A stretch of 37,297 bases of DNA, taken from contig BFEA01000024.1 in assembly GCA_003427395.1 (NCBI GenBank), forward strand, positions 577,044-614,340, written 5' to 3'. This document shows, in pieces, positions 10,157-20,317 of this stretch. The notes under the pieces were generated by a model. It made no database searches, was not told the DNA's origin, and saw only the letters and a program-made list of their open reading frames with translations. Source of the stretch: Chara braunii (Eukaryota > Streptophyta > Charophyceae > Charales > Characeae). Positions within the stretch are counted from its first letter, which is position 1. Every line of letters starts with the position of its first letter. Position numbers and translations under genes: made by a program.

Positions 10157-11066
10157 CTATGAGGCTAGTCTGAAGGCTTCCATCGTGCGGGCTAGGGCTT
10201 GAAAGGAGGAATTGTTGGCGCGGATGAGGACCGTGAGGTCGTCAGCGAACATCAGTGTTGTGGGGAGAGCGAAATCGTGAAGGGGATTGTAGTTTTGTTC
10301 GGCCAGGCGGTCTATGGATGGGTCCTTGCACAAAAAGGAGGCAATCGCTTCCATTATGAATAGGAATATCGGTGGTGCGAGGGGGTCGCCTTGGCGGATC
10401 AATCTCGATATCGGTTAGGTGTCTGATAGTATTCTGTTTATCTGCACTTTGCCTGTGGCGTTGCCATATAGTACTCTTACCCACTCTCTGAAATTTGGGC
10501 CGACTCCCATCTTCTCCATGCAGTCGTGGAGGAAGTCCCAGTTGACTTGATCGTAGGCCTTTTCAAAGTCGAAGAATAAGATCGCCGTTTGCATCCGTTT
10601 TTTTTTAAATCTTCTTTGCAGCCTCGTTCAAGGCCATCACATTATCAAGAATATATCGGTCTGGGATGAGACCAGCTTGGTCGATATGGAAACATTTGTC
10701 CGTCAGTTTTATGATTTTGTTGGCTAGTGCCATTGCGAGGACTTTGTAGGGAGTTATGACAAGTGAGATTGGCCTGTAGTTCTTTAGATCTTCTTTGTCT
10801 CCCTTCTTGTAGATCAACGAGACTACGATGGTGCTCAGGAGCTGGCCCAGGCCTCCCTTCTCCCTGCTGTCGTTGATGAAATTCAAGAGGTCATTGCCCA
10901 GTATCGGCCAAAACGGGGTCCATAATTCTTTGGACAGACCATCGATACCAGGTGCCTTGTCACTTCCCATCTGGGACAGGGCTGCATGGAGTTCTTCTAG
11001 GGTGATTGGTTTGTCCAGATCCTCCGTATTTTCCTGCATGATCGTTCTATCTAGGTGCCTCATCAT
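10157..11066 (-). pseudogene. LINE1 reverse transcriptase domain
   Basis: RT of non-LTR type. Motifs on the minus strand: APGIDGLSKELW, LIYKKGDKEDLKNYRPISLV, QAGLIPDRYILDNV, then after a frame change FDFEKAYDQVNWDF (motif A), RQGDPLAPPIFLF (motif B) and LMFADDLTVL (motif C, FADD catalytic pair present). The frame change falls at the T homopolymer 10598-10606, a likely slippage or sequencing site. A TAG-type stop lies at 11070-11072, just upstream in the same frame. The catalytic residues survive although the frame does not. Confidence 0.93.
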
Positions 11067-11069
11067 GTG

Positions 11070-11947
11070 CTAGCGGGCGTTGATTTTTGCTGTTGGGGGG
11101 GGGGATGGAGTCTTGGTCTCGTAAAGATCAGCATAGAAGGATCTGGCGATCCTTGCCATGTCTGTGCCGGTTGACTTTGTCTTCCCCTGATCTGTTGGGT
11201 CCTTCAACCCCTCTATCATGTTGTTCCTAACATTGGCCTTGATTTTGGAGAAGAAGAATTTGGACATGGATTCGTTGAGATTGTAGCCGGTCATTCAAGC
11301 GCGGATTTGTAGGCCTCTGAGTTCCCATCTTCTCCACTCATTTAATTCAGCTTTGGTCGATTGGAGTAGGTTGTGGTAGAAGGAGTTGGAAGGGTCGGAT
11401 ACGAGGTTGGCCTCTGCAACTTCGAGAGCGGTCTGAAGTTCTTCCTTCCTTAGTCTGCGTTCTGCTTCTATGCTTCTAGACTTTGCTGAAACCGTTTGGG
11501 ATAAGTCTATGTAGCTATCTATGAACCACTTGTGTCTGTTCGAGCGTTTCGCCTGGTCTTTCTGTAAGAACACCCAATTCCATCTGACTACCTCGGTCAT
11601 GCGGTCTGTGGATAGAAGGGAGTTATTCATTATAAAGAAACCCTGGCCTTTCTTGACTGGGGCGTTGGAATTTAGCAGCAGGTATGTCGGTTTGTGGTCG
11701 AGTCCCTTGAAGGCTGCTGCCTGAAGGATATCGGCCTCCTTGATTGTTCCCTGCAGCGTATCGGAGATTAGGAAGAAGTCAATCCGTGATAGTGGCGTGT
11801 GGTTGGAACGGTTCCTTTTGACTAAGGAGAAGGCTTTCTTTCGAGGATGGAGGGTGCGAAAGAGGTCGATCAGATCGAACTCTGTCATGACATTCCGGAT
11901 GTGTGTGCTAGCTCGTGTGGGACCCAGCAGGACTGATCGGGAGATGC
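11070..11947 (-). pseudogene. LINE1 endonuclease C-terminal half and linker
   Basis: The first residues (GPTRASTHIRNVMTEFDLID, SLVKRNRSNHTPLSRIDFFL) correspond to the end of an APE-type endonuclease/exonuclease/phosphatase domain; the SRIDFFL stretch is its typical closing motif. The catalytic N-terminal half is absent because the element begins here. In-frame stops at 11295 and 11070 interrupt the frame, which otherwise continues into RT. The linker has SFYADLYETK, usual before LINE RT. Confidence 0.88.
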
Positions 11948-11961
11948 GAATCACAGCGCAG
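11948..11961. repeat. LINE1 target-site duplication, right copy
   Basis: GAATCACAGCGCAG, identical to 7654-7667. It marks the truncated 5' end of LINE1. Confidence 0.93.
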
Positions 11962-12935
11962 TTTCAATGTCTCCAAAATCGTATATGTAGTTAGATAGCC
12001 CAATGTCTTGTCGTCAGAGAACAAAGAGGTGGGAGAGAGCTAAGACTTAGAGGGTGGATGAGAAAGTTCTCCCTCTCAATCCCACTCCTCCTTTGGGCAT
12101 CTCAATCTCACCACATCAGCAGACAGTCTCCTCTGACACACTCTGACAATGAGCTCATCGCATCATGACGCTTGTCAACGCACCTTATGAAGATGGACAG
12201 TAGTGTGCAATGTCGACTGAACGCAAACAGGTAAGCTTCCTCCAGATTGATCAATCTTACAGCCCTGATCCTCCTCCTCGCCAGCACTCCTTCAATGTCA
12301 TAATCAGTGTGGCGAGGAGGATAGCGTCCAACCTAATCAAGTGTCAATCTGGCGCCATCAGCATAATCAAGTGTCTATCTGGCGCCGAAGACAGAGAATG
12401 ACGCCAGCCCACAACATCAGCAGCCCTGCGTCGTCGCACCGGCTAGCGTCCAGCCAGCGTCACGCAGCATGTGCAACACTGAATGTCGATCAGCAGGGGC
12501 CAAGTCAACTTATAGTGTTGACTCCGGTTGACCAGCCTCTGGTCTCTCAGATACGATGGCCCAGATTGTCTCGCAGCCAGTGGCCTGGATCCCATACAAT
12601 TCCAGATTCCCACTTGAGCTTGATTCCTTACAGATACCTGCAAACAGCCAAGTGTGTGTGTCTGATTGGCGGCCTGGACTGGTTCCATGTTGACTTTGAC
12701 TCGTGGGCCTCAATCTCCGAGCTGCTGTTGACCTTTGACCTTCCATGGACAGCTGTCGCACGTTGGGCCTCTGAAGGCTAATTTTAGACCTTGCTTCGGG
12801 TACCCCACAGTAGCAGGCCTTCGTTCAGGCAATTTACATGACTTGGGCGTGGCCGTTGACCCCTATTTGGGCCCTTTGACCAAAATGAAGACCCACATCC
12901 AACGACTAATGCATGATGGGAGCTGAGTTATTGCA
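11962..12935 (-). repeat. Main part of probable 3' LTR of element F
   Basis: Long noncoding stretch, no gene seen. It follows, on the minus strand, the degraded pol end of F, and is continuous with 7523-7667 once LINE1 is removed. A possible LTR start is TGCAATAACTCAG at 12935 downward. Internal features: a 23-bp direct repeat (12334-12356 and 12364-12386, TAATCAAGTGTC followed by ATCTGGCGCC) with one mismatch at 30-bp spacing, and several GTTGAC/TTGACC words. The LTR call rests on position and total length. Confidence 0.45.
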
Positions 12936-12949
12936 TTCCATCGGGCCCA

Positions 12950-13229
12950 ATTTCAATTTCCATTGCAGAAACTACTTCTTTCGGCTCGGTTCTCTTTTAA
13001 CCCATGCTCATATGCAGCGACAATATCAGGTGCAGTAGGTAGAAGCTCTTTCTTAGTGAACCATCTTGATTCTAATATAGGTTGAGTCTTGAACTTTAGT
13101 GAACCATCTTGATTCTGATATAGGTTGTCTTGAACTTTACCTTGTATTGCTTTTGCGGTCTTCCCTGCCACCTGTTGAAAAGTTTCCATGTTCCAATATT
13201 CATTCAACTTTGTACTCCATTCATAGAGG
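12950..13229 (-). pseudogene. pol: Element F pol, C-terminal end (downstream half)
   Basis: On the minus strand, frames in this stretch encode GRPQKQYKV and, in another frame, SRWFTKKELLPTAPDIVAAY. These match the chromodomain-like tail of elements A and B (GRPQKQYKVRF ... RWFTRTELLETAPD). Frames are broken by a 43-bp tandem duplication (13055-13140) and by stops. At 13229 the sequence meets the start of the D LTR; the missing upstream half is found at 21840-22191, beyond D. Confidence 0.82.
13055..13140. repeat. 43-bp tandem duplication in F pol
   Basis: AGTGAACCATCTTGATTCT occurs at 13055 and again at 13098, with similar flanks and small indels. The 43-bp shift is not a multiple of three and so breaks the reading frame. 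Confidence 0.85.
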
Positions 13230-14540
13230 TGTGATGACCCAACCAAACACGGACTGAGACACAACTGATTTCTAAGTTTTTCTCATGGACTGAATGCCTT
13301 GTTGAGTTTCCCGCTTGCTACTAAGTTTTGCATGTCTGTGTGTGTGCACTGTGCACGCTTGCTGGTCTGCATGTCTGTCTGAGTGCTTGTTGGCTTGAGT
13401 GTGTGTGTGACCCGCAAGGGCACTTGTTCGTTCGTTGGGCCCTCAGGGCCGGTACTTACCCGTGGCCATAACATTGAGGGTTGCAGCGGGAAAACACTCA
13501 AGTGGCGCGGGAAGAGGCCCGCAACACTCGAAGCAACGGGGAAACACTCAAGTAGCAGGTAGGCCAGTACCACACCCCGAAGAGGTAGATGTGCCGGGTA
13601 CTCGAGGCCGAGCAGAAGAAGACAAAAGTTGGCATTTTCAGAGGCCCAGTAGTTGTAGGCTAGGTCTAGGCAAGTACCAGTCCAACCAGGCTGAGTCTAG
13701 GGCTTGTACAAGCAATATCATCGTCTGCAATGATTTTTCGCTCCGAAAGGGAGGAGGTACCGGTTGCTTGGAAGGCCGAGCGGCCTGGAAGTCACCGCCC
13801 AAGAGGCAAGCAGGCCGCTATATCTCCAGGTCGGGTGAAGAGCCCAGCCTCATTGTCGGTGTGCAAGTTTGGGGACACACTGGTTGGAGCGGTGGCTGGA
13901 GCAGCGCTAGCATTCAGCAGTGCTGCTGGGGAAGGAGCAAAGACACAGAGGAGGAAGAAGGCCAGGGCTTGCGAGGAGCGCCAAAGGTACTTAAGTGGCT
14001 ATGGTGGCAGCCATCTTCATCACCTTGGTGGGCGCTGCAGCAGGAAGGCCCCTGCTGGGGGTAGAGCTACACCAAGAAGCTTCGAGGTAGAGCTAGGCAT
14101 GACGGCCTGGGCTAGAGCAACCATAGTCGCTTTGCATTGTCCTTTGGACATCAAGGCCAGGCCCGAGTAGTCCGCCAAAGCCTTGGCCTATGAGAGTGAA
14201 GAGTGAGGGAGGCGGCCATGGCTATGGTGGACTTCAAGTGATACCTGCAGTAGAAGAGGGATTCAGACTTTGATTCTGGTTCAGCCATTCAACATTGTAT
14301 TATTATTTCTTGTGTGAATAAAAGAGGAGGAGATAAGGAGGAGGAGAGTGATTGGAGAAGAAGAAGAGCTTTCTCATTTATCTATGTTGGTGTACATCAT
14401 CTTCTTCTTCTTTCTTTCTTCTTCTTCTTCTTCTCCTAACCCTCTCTCTCTTCTCTCAAGTTCATTCATTTCTTCTTGCAAGTGGATGGCATTGTACTAT
14501 CTGATGAATGTGTCTCTCGAAATTGGCCAGGATCATAACA
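13230..14540 (+). repeat. 5' LTR of element D
   Basis: Starts TGTGATGACCCAACC and ends GGATCATAACA, one base before the PBS. The inverted copy at 19174-20302 matches its first ~910 bp, and 21780-21839 matches its last 59 bp. It contains a possible poly(A) signal AATAAA (14317-14322) and a CTT/TTC microsatellite (about 14399-14432). Open frames inside are short and show no domain. Confidence 0.92.
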
Positions 14541-14541
14541 T

Positions 14542-14553
14542 TGGTATCAGAGC
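14542..14553 (+). other. Primer-binding site of element D
   Basis: TGGTATCAGAGC, complementary to the 3' end of plant initiator-Met tRNA, one base after the LTR end. This is where minus-strand DNA synthesis is primed. Confidence 0.93.
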
Positions 14554-15960
14554 GGATTCTACTTGCTGGTGAGAGTTGACTTTGCTGCCCTAACCCTAAC
14601 CTAAGTGCTTGAGGGCAACACTTAGGGTTAGGGTTGGATGTAAAGGAAGAGGGGCAGCGTGGCTAAGGGAAGCTGCCCCCACCTGGTTAGGTCATGTGAG
14701 GTCGACACTGAACCTAACCAGGTTGCTTGAGAGAGAGATCGGGGTGGCGAGATATTTCGTGGAGACTTCATGTGGCAACTTGAGAGAGGCGATAGTGAGA
14801 CACACTCACACCTGGAATCTGATTCAAGGGAGACACTTGGCAACTTAAGGGCTGCCCTCAAGTAGGCGAACTTGAGGGACAGGGGCCATTCAGCATCTAG
14901 AGACTGCAAGTTGCTACTTTGTTCTTCCCCATCGGTGGGGGACCCGACGTTGCACTTTGGTGTTGGAGTCAGACCCTCCTAGGAGATAGGACATTAGTGT
15001 AGGGGTAGCGCTAAAGGGGTGAGGAGGATCATATGAGAGGGGGGTGAATTCAATTCATCTCGAAGCTCAGGCCACTCAGGTAAGTGTCGAGCACCTACGA
15101 GATGCCCATGTATATGTGCATGGTATTGATTGTCCTGCTGGGGTTATTCTGGGTTTCTTTCATACTCCTCTGTGGTATTGATTGTGTGACTGAATGTGTG
15201 TGAACTACTTACTTGATGGATGGAGAAATGGAGTATCTTGATTTGAATACCGAGTTCTTCTACAGTGCTTTGTTTTTTCATCTCTGAATAACTGTAGTCT
15301 GTAGGTTCTGCCGAAAGTTGAAATTCGTTTTTCAGTACAATAGAGACAAAAACTTAGTCCATATGGGACTCCTCTTGGTTGGGACTCGGTCACGATCTAC
15401 GTGGGACCCTTGGGAACCCAGTGGGACCGGGCCCAAACAAGAGGAGCCCCTTGGACCCGAATCTGTTAGACATTAGTCCATTCTCTTCCTGACAGGGATC
15501 CGAAGTTCATTCTTTTTGGTTAGGACATCTACTGCTGAGGGGATCTTGGCTGAGACGTTTCACATGCTTTGGGTTGCACCGTCCGTGGCTTGACGCGCAC
15601 CCTATACACCACTCAATTCTCCATTGTTGCGTATAGTCACTCGTTGTCTGATTTGCTGTACGGTCATGGAGCTGGTCAGACTGGACTTGAGAGGACCTCG
15701 TATGCAGTCTGATCAGACTAAGTCGCTGGATCAGACCTCTCATGTGAATTTGTTTTGTTTTTTTTCTTTTTGTTGTTTGTTGCTCTCTAGTCTAAATGTA
15801 ATGCCACTCCAGCTAGGAGTTCTACCTTCTCTTCTTTGAGTTTTTTTCGGTTCGTTTCTTATCTTGAGTTCATATTTTGATACCCGTAGAGACTCGTAGA
15901 CAAAAGGAAGAGAGAGAGAGAAGAGAGAGTGAGAGCACCCATCTTGAGGGACTTGCGGAA
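14554..15960 (+). other. Leader of element D, with telomere-like hairpin
   Basis: 1.4-kb untranslated leader with no convincing gene. At 14592-14607 and 14619-14635 two arms (AACCCTAACCTAAGTG and CACTTAGGGTTAGGGTT) are complementary apart from one base, with an 11-nt loop. This predicts a stable hairpin about 40 nt after the PBS. The rest is mixed sequence, with a T-rich stretch (15749-15780) before the gag start. Confidence 0.75.
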
Positions 15961-17500
15961 ATGAGCGATGCAAAGGCTTCTGTGGCCTTAAAGGCCCAAC
16001 TGGATGTAGTCGTAGAGGAGGATAAACCATTGTTCCAAACTCTCTACGGAAAGGCACTGGCAAGGGAAGAGAAAGCAGAGGAGGAAAAGCGGAAAACCGC
16101 GGTTGTAGACCATGAGGCTGTCCTCAAAACAGTCCCCTCTTTGCCTGACACCGAGGTTAAGAAGGAGCTAGTCACATATGTACATGCTCTCATAGACTGT
16201 CACCTACTCAGTGACGTCCCTGTTCAAATCACGAAACTTTCTGCTGAGATAAGTGAACTGCAGGCAGAGATGGCAAAAATGACCAAGGAGCACAATGATC
16301 AGATGCGGCAGATGTCAAATCTGCATAAGGACCAGATTCCTATTCCTCTTCCTCTACCTTTTGCTTCCAATGTTGCTAGTCAATCAATCCTCGCTCCTCT
16401 CCATACCTCTACTCCTTCTCAGAGTGTGGTTCCATCGGGACCTGCATTAGGTGCAGACCCCGCTGCCGCTACAACAAGTGACGGTGCAGGGAATCTTGCA
16501 ACTGCTGCAGCCTCGAGTTCAGATACAGCAATTGATGGTACCAGCCACAACAGTCCCTATGTGGACAGGATTGCGGTTTCGATACCGTCCAAGTACGACT
16601 GCAAGGAAGACGTTGAATCCTGGATCAGCTCTATGAGAGCCTACTTCGAGGTACAGGGAACTCAACGAGTGAGCCAGTCCTTGATCGTGGGGACCAATGT
16701 CAAAACCGCCGTACGAGGCTTCTTAGAAGTCCAAGCTATGCAGGTCGGGAACACCAAGATCAATCTGACACAGTGGCTCAAAGCCACACCAATAACCACA
16801 CTTGACGAGATCCTAATCAAACAACTTGAGGATCCACATGCTGCTGCAATAACCAGGAAGAGACTTGATGATCTCAAGCGTAGCAAGTGGACAGGCACCA
16901 TGCATAATCTGCAGTTGTTTGTCAGCAAACTTTTTGCGACACCCGGACTCGAAATGACTGCACAATCATGCTTGGATGTTGTGAAAGGTACGGTTCCCAC
17001 TACATACACTCATCGCCTAGGCAAAAAGCTCATTGGTTATACTGACCGGCAACAAAAAGCCTATTGGCGGCAGGCGGTTCAGAGGCAGCAACTGTTTTGT
17101 TGTGCATGAGTTGTTGGAGGCCGATGAGGAGGCCTACGCAGACGACCCCACTCTTGGTGACGACCAAGAACAGGACCCTGACACGACCTGCTCCTCTTCA
17201 ACCCATGACTCTGATGTGAATCACGAAGAAGAAAAATTAAATGCCTCCGGAAAGTCTGTCAATGTGGAGGGACCAAACCGGAATTCAGGGAAGAACTATG
17301 TGCAACTTCCCAAGGGAGTCAAAATCGCAGCGAAACTGGAGGACGCATCCACTAACCTTAGGTTAACCTCCGGATCACTGGAAATGATTGGAGGATTAGG
17401 CTCAAGAAAGGGTTATGCCTGCATTGCCAGAAACCAAACCACAAAGTACAAGGTTGTTATAGGCTGCAGGGAAACCAGAATCGGGCATAAAGTTGACACC
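15961..17500 (+). pseudogene. gag: Gag of element D (frameshifted)
   Basis: Starts at ATG 15961 (MSDAKASVALKAQL); open frame exists upstream but without ATG. A helix-rich, partly coiled-coil N-terminal region (about 16200-16330) is followed by a Ser/Ala/Pro-rich linker. The capsid part runs about 16560-17030 (SKYDCKEDVESWISSMRAYF onward, the retrotransposon Gag pattern). The frame moves from 1 to 2 at about 17035-17109. A CCHC knuckle, CLHCQKPNHKVQGC, is then encoded back in frame 1 at about 17416-17457. There are at least two frameshifts, so the copy is inactive. Confidence 0.85.
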
Positions 17501-18040
17501 AGCATCCTCTACGGCAAGGAAGGTTGAACCTGATGCAGATCAGCAGTCCTCTCTTGAAGCCTCATCGTCTGCTGACTCCAAGGCTGAAGTTTGTCATGCT
17601 TTGTATTTGGAGCCTTGGGAGGAGTCTGAGACGGTCGACTTTCACTATCACTTAGAGCATTGGGCTGAGAAGAAACATCAACGTGCTCAAGGGACAGTGA
17701 AGTTAATCTTCTTCAAACTTCTCATAAACCATCACTATCTCCGTGTCTTGATGGATTGTGGTGCGACAACTAACTTCATGTCACCACACGGGATACACAA
17801 AGTGGGCTTGGGGATGAAGCAAGTGGCTTTGCAGAACCCTTGCCTGACTCAGGTAGGCAACCAAGACGTTGTCTCATCTACGCATGCAGTCAAAGGTGTG
17901 ACACTACCTTTGACAAGGACAAGACAGTCACCCACGCATTGAACTTCTATGTCCTTAACAATTGTCTCTTCGACGCAGTCCTTGGCTTGGGCTGGTTGTA
18001 GTCCCTATGCGAATGGACCAGGTGAAAGAAGCCACTTTTC
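17501..18040 (+). pseudogene. pro: Aspartic protease region of element D
   Basis: Frame 3 encodes RVLMDCGATTNFMS at about 17742-17783, a retropepsin active site with Cys in place of the usual Ser/Thr after the Asp. A family-type second motif, AVLGLGWL, follows at about 17977 in another frame. Stops and frameshifts near 17940 and 18000 separate the pieces. Assigned from the motif and its place between the Gag knuckle and RT. Confidence 0.8.
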
Positions 18041-19165
18041 ATGGTTAAAGATGCTCAAGGGAACGAGCTTTCCGTCCTCTTGGATGAGAAGCACGAGTCC
18101 CTAGTGACTTTTCTCAATGTCATGCAGTTATGCAAAAAGTGGTGCAAGCACAAAGAGGACGAACAAATGTATATTGCCTATGCTCGCCCTACTCATGTGC
18201 CATCTGCTTTTGCGGCTAGTACCAATACCACTTCATCTAATGAGTCTACTTCGAGCACTTCTACTTCTCTACCTTCAACTAGTCCAAATGACTCTACTTC
18301 AGATTCGGTCGCCTCCATTAGTAATCTGCGACCTGATCTAGGTGACCCGTTTGCTGATCCTTCGCCCCCACCGGTCCCAACAAGCATTCAAAACCTACTT
18401 GATCGATTCCAGGAAGTTTTGGTCGAACCACGTGGAGTCCCCACGCGATCGGTCCGACACACAATCGAGTTGGTCGAAGGTGTTGTTCCTCCAAAGGGTT
18501 GCGTATACCGAATGAGATCCGGCGAGTTGGAGGAACTCTGGAAACAAATCGACGAATGATCAACAAGGGTTGGATCAAACCTAGTGAATCTGAATTTGGT
18601 GCACCTGTTTTGTTTGTCCCTAAGAAAGAAGGCACGCTCCGTATGTGTATTGATTATCGTGGTCTAAACCGCATCATCAAAAAGAATGCATACCCATTTT
18701 CACGCATAGATGACTTGCTTGATGTTGTCGGTGGGTGCAAGGTCTTCTCCAAGATCGATCTCAAGTTTGGATACCACCAGATTGAAGTCGATCCTGCGGA
18801 CCAGCATAAGACTGCGTTCAAGACGCGCGATGGGCTTTACAAATTTACCGTAGTGCCCTTCAGCCTCACTAACGCACCGGCCACCTTTCAAAGCCTTATG
18901 GACAAGGTCCTCCACGAACAGATTGGTCGGTTTGTGGTGATGTATCTCGATGATATTTTCCGATCTTCAGCAAATCCATCGAGGAACACATGAGGCACCT
19001 TGAGGAAGTGTTCACCATCCTCAAGAAAACGCAACTCCATCTCAACTTAGAGAAATCCGAGTTTGGGAGGGATATCGTCATCTATCTTGGGCATCAGTTG
19101 TTTGTTGCAGGCCTCGAGCCTGAGGCAACCAAGGTTGAGGTTATACGCAACTGGCCTCAACCCGC
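18041..19165 (+). pseudogene. pol: Reverse transcriptase of element D (truncated)
   Basis: Motifs: [43 protein letters not shown] (motif A), [13 protein letters not shown] (motif B, with Ser for the usual Gly) and MYLDDIF (motif C, catalytic Asp pair present). Frame breaks occur near 18550 and 18960. The last recognisable residues are the thumb segment LGHQLFVAGLEPEATKVEVI and IRNWPQP. From about 19174 the sequence instead matches the D LTR in reverse orientation, so RT stops at the inversion breakpoint and no RNase H follows. Confidence 0.9.
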
Positions 19166-19173
19166 GAACATTT

Positions 19174-20302
19174 GCGAACAGGACAACGCAAAGCAGCTAT
19201 GACTGCTCTAGCTCAGACCGCCCACAAGAGGTTAACGGGGCATCTGGTTTTCAGGCCTGAAATTTCTGAAATTAGGGTTTTGGGCTCAAATTTCATGTTT
19301 TTTTAGGGTTTTTTTTTGTGATGGGGTCGTAAGAAGTGCACTCTATAGATTGGTGTGAAGTATTGTTAAAATGACTGTCTGGTTTTCTTATAAACGGGCC
19401 TGAAAAATGGGTGTTCGGTTAACCTGCTCTCAGACCGCCATGCCTAGCTCTGCCTTGAAGCTTCTTGGTGTAGCTCTACCCCCAGATGGGGCCTTCCTAC
19501 TGCAGCGCCCACCAAGGTGATGGAGATGGCTGCCACCATAGCCAGGTAAGTACCTTTGGCGCTCCTCCCTAGCCCTGGCCTTCTTCCTCCTCCGTGCCCT
19601 TGCTCCTTTCCCGATAGCGTTGCTGAATGCTAGCGCTGCTCCAGCCACCGCTCCAACCAGTGCGTCGCCGAACTTGCACACCGACAATGAGGTTGGGCTC
19701 TTCGCCCAGCCTGGAGATGTAGTGGCCTGCTTGCCCCTTGGGTGGTGACTTCCAGGCCGCTCGGCGTTCCAAGCAACCGGCACCTCCTCCCTTTCGGAGT
19801 GAAACATCATTGCAGACTCTGATATTGCCCGTACAGGCCCTACTCATACTGGTTGGACTGGTACTTGCCTAGACCTAACCTACAACTACTGGGCCTCTAA
19901 AAATGCCAACTTTGGTCTTCTTCTGCTCGGCCTCGAGTACCCGGCACATCTACCTCTTCGGGTTGTGGTACTGGCCTACCTGCTACTTGAGTGTTTCCCC
20001 GCTGCTTCAAGTGTTGCGGGCCTCTTCCCCCGCCACTTGAGTGTTTTCCCTGCTGCAACCCTCAATGTCATGGGCACATGTAAGTACCGGCCCTGAGGGC
20101 CTAACGAACAAACGAGTGCCCTTGCGGATCACACCCACACTCAAGCCAACAAGCACTCAGACAGACATGCAGACCAGCAAGCGTGCACACACACAGACAT
20201 GAAGAACTTAGTAACAAGCGGGAAACTCAGCAAGGCATCTAGTCCATGAGCAAAACTTAGAAAGCAGCTATGTCTCAGTCCGTGTTTGGTCGGGTCATCA
20301 CA
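19174..20302 (-). repeat. 3' LTR of element D, inverted, missing its end
   Basis: Minus-strand copy of the D LTR, starting TGTGATGACCCGACC at 20302 just after the polypurine tract. It corresponds to 13230 to about 14144 of the forward LTR. It is interrupted by the ~200-bp element at 19223-19424: the LTR word TGCTCT...CAGACCGCC occurs on both sides (19204-19222 and 19425-19439). The LTR part beyond about 14145 is absent here. Confidence 0.88.
19223..19424 (+). mobile_element. Unclassified ~200-bp element, copy 1
   Basis: Starts CACAAGAGGTTAACGGGG and ends CGGTTAACC. Copy 2 (22192-22382) is the same sequence in reverse orientation, sharing a nearly unbroken ~30-bp core (TCTATAGAGTGCACTTCTTA within it), the ends and an AACCCTAATTTCA word. 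The flanking LTR sequence is repeated on each side (15 of 19 bases), like a long target duplication. No open frame of interest. The TTAA inside each end could be a piggyBac-type target site, but CACAAG lies outside it in both copies. Non-autonomous mobile element is the best call; the class is open. Confidence 0.65.
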
Positions 20303-20317
20303 CTACCCCCCCCCTTA
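20303..20317 (-). other. Polypurine tract of element D (inverted)
   Basis: On the minus strand, a run of A and G including nine G, ending TAG, directly precedes the LTR start TGTGATGACC. It is the plus-strand primer site and proves the orientation of this LTR. Confidence 0.88.

Larger units (their letters stand above)
7668..11947 (-). mobile_element. LINE1: 5'-truncated LINE retrotransposon
   Basis: A 4280-bp non-LTR retrotransposon on the minus strand. Its poly(A) tail appears as the T-rich run at 7669-7697. It is bounded by an exact 14-bp target-site duplication. The order on the minus strand is endonuclease C-terminal half, linker, RT, post-RT region, CCHC-type zf-RVT finger, 3' UTR, poly(A). 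The endonuclease N-terminus and any ORF1 are missing, the usual 5' truncation. In-frame stops (11295, 11070) and frameshifts make it a dead copy. LINE X and LINE Y later in the window encode related proteins. Confidence 0.93.

Noticed and set aside
13435-14170. Overlapping open frames of 146-209 codons in the D LTR
   Set aside because: They lie wholly in an LTR. The inverted LTR copy has similar frames, but in GC-rich repeat sequence without domain features, so I treat them as fortuitous.
14588-14640. Telomere or interstitial telomere array
   Set aside because: Only two or three TTAGGG-like units per arm, arranged as an inverted repeat in an element leader.
15205-15743. Short minus-strand open frames in the D leader
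   Set aside because: No domain, no conserved start, below the length expected by chance in AT-balanced noncoding DNA.
19230-19424. Firm assignment of the ~200-bp element as a piggyBac MITE
   Set aside because: TTAA is present near both ends, but both copies share CACAAG outside it and copy 1 has a longer flanking duplication, so the class is unresolved.
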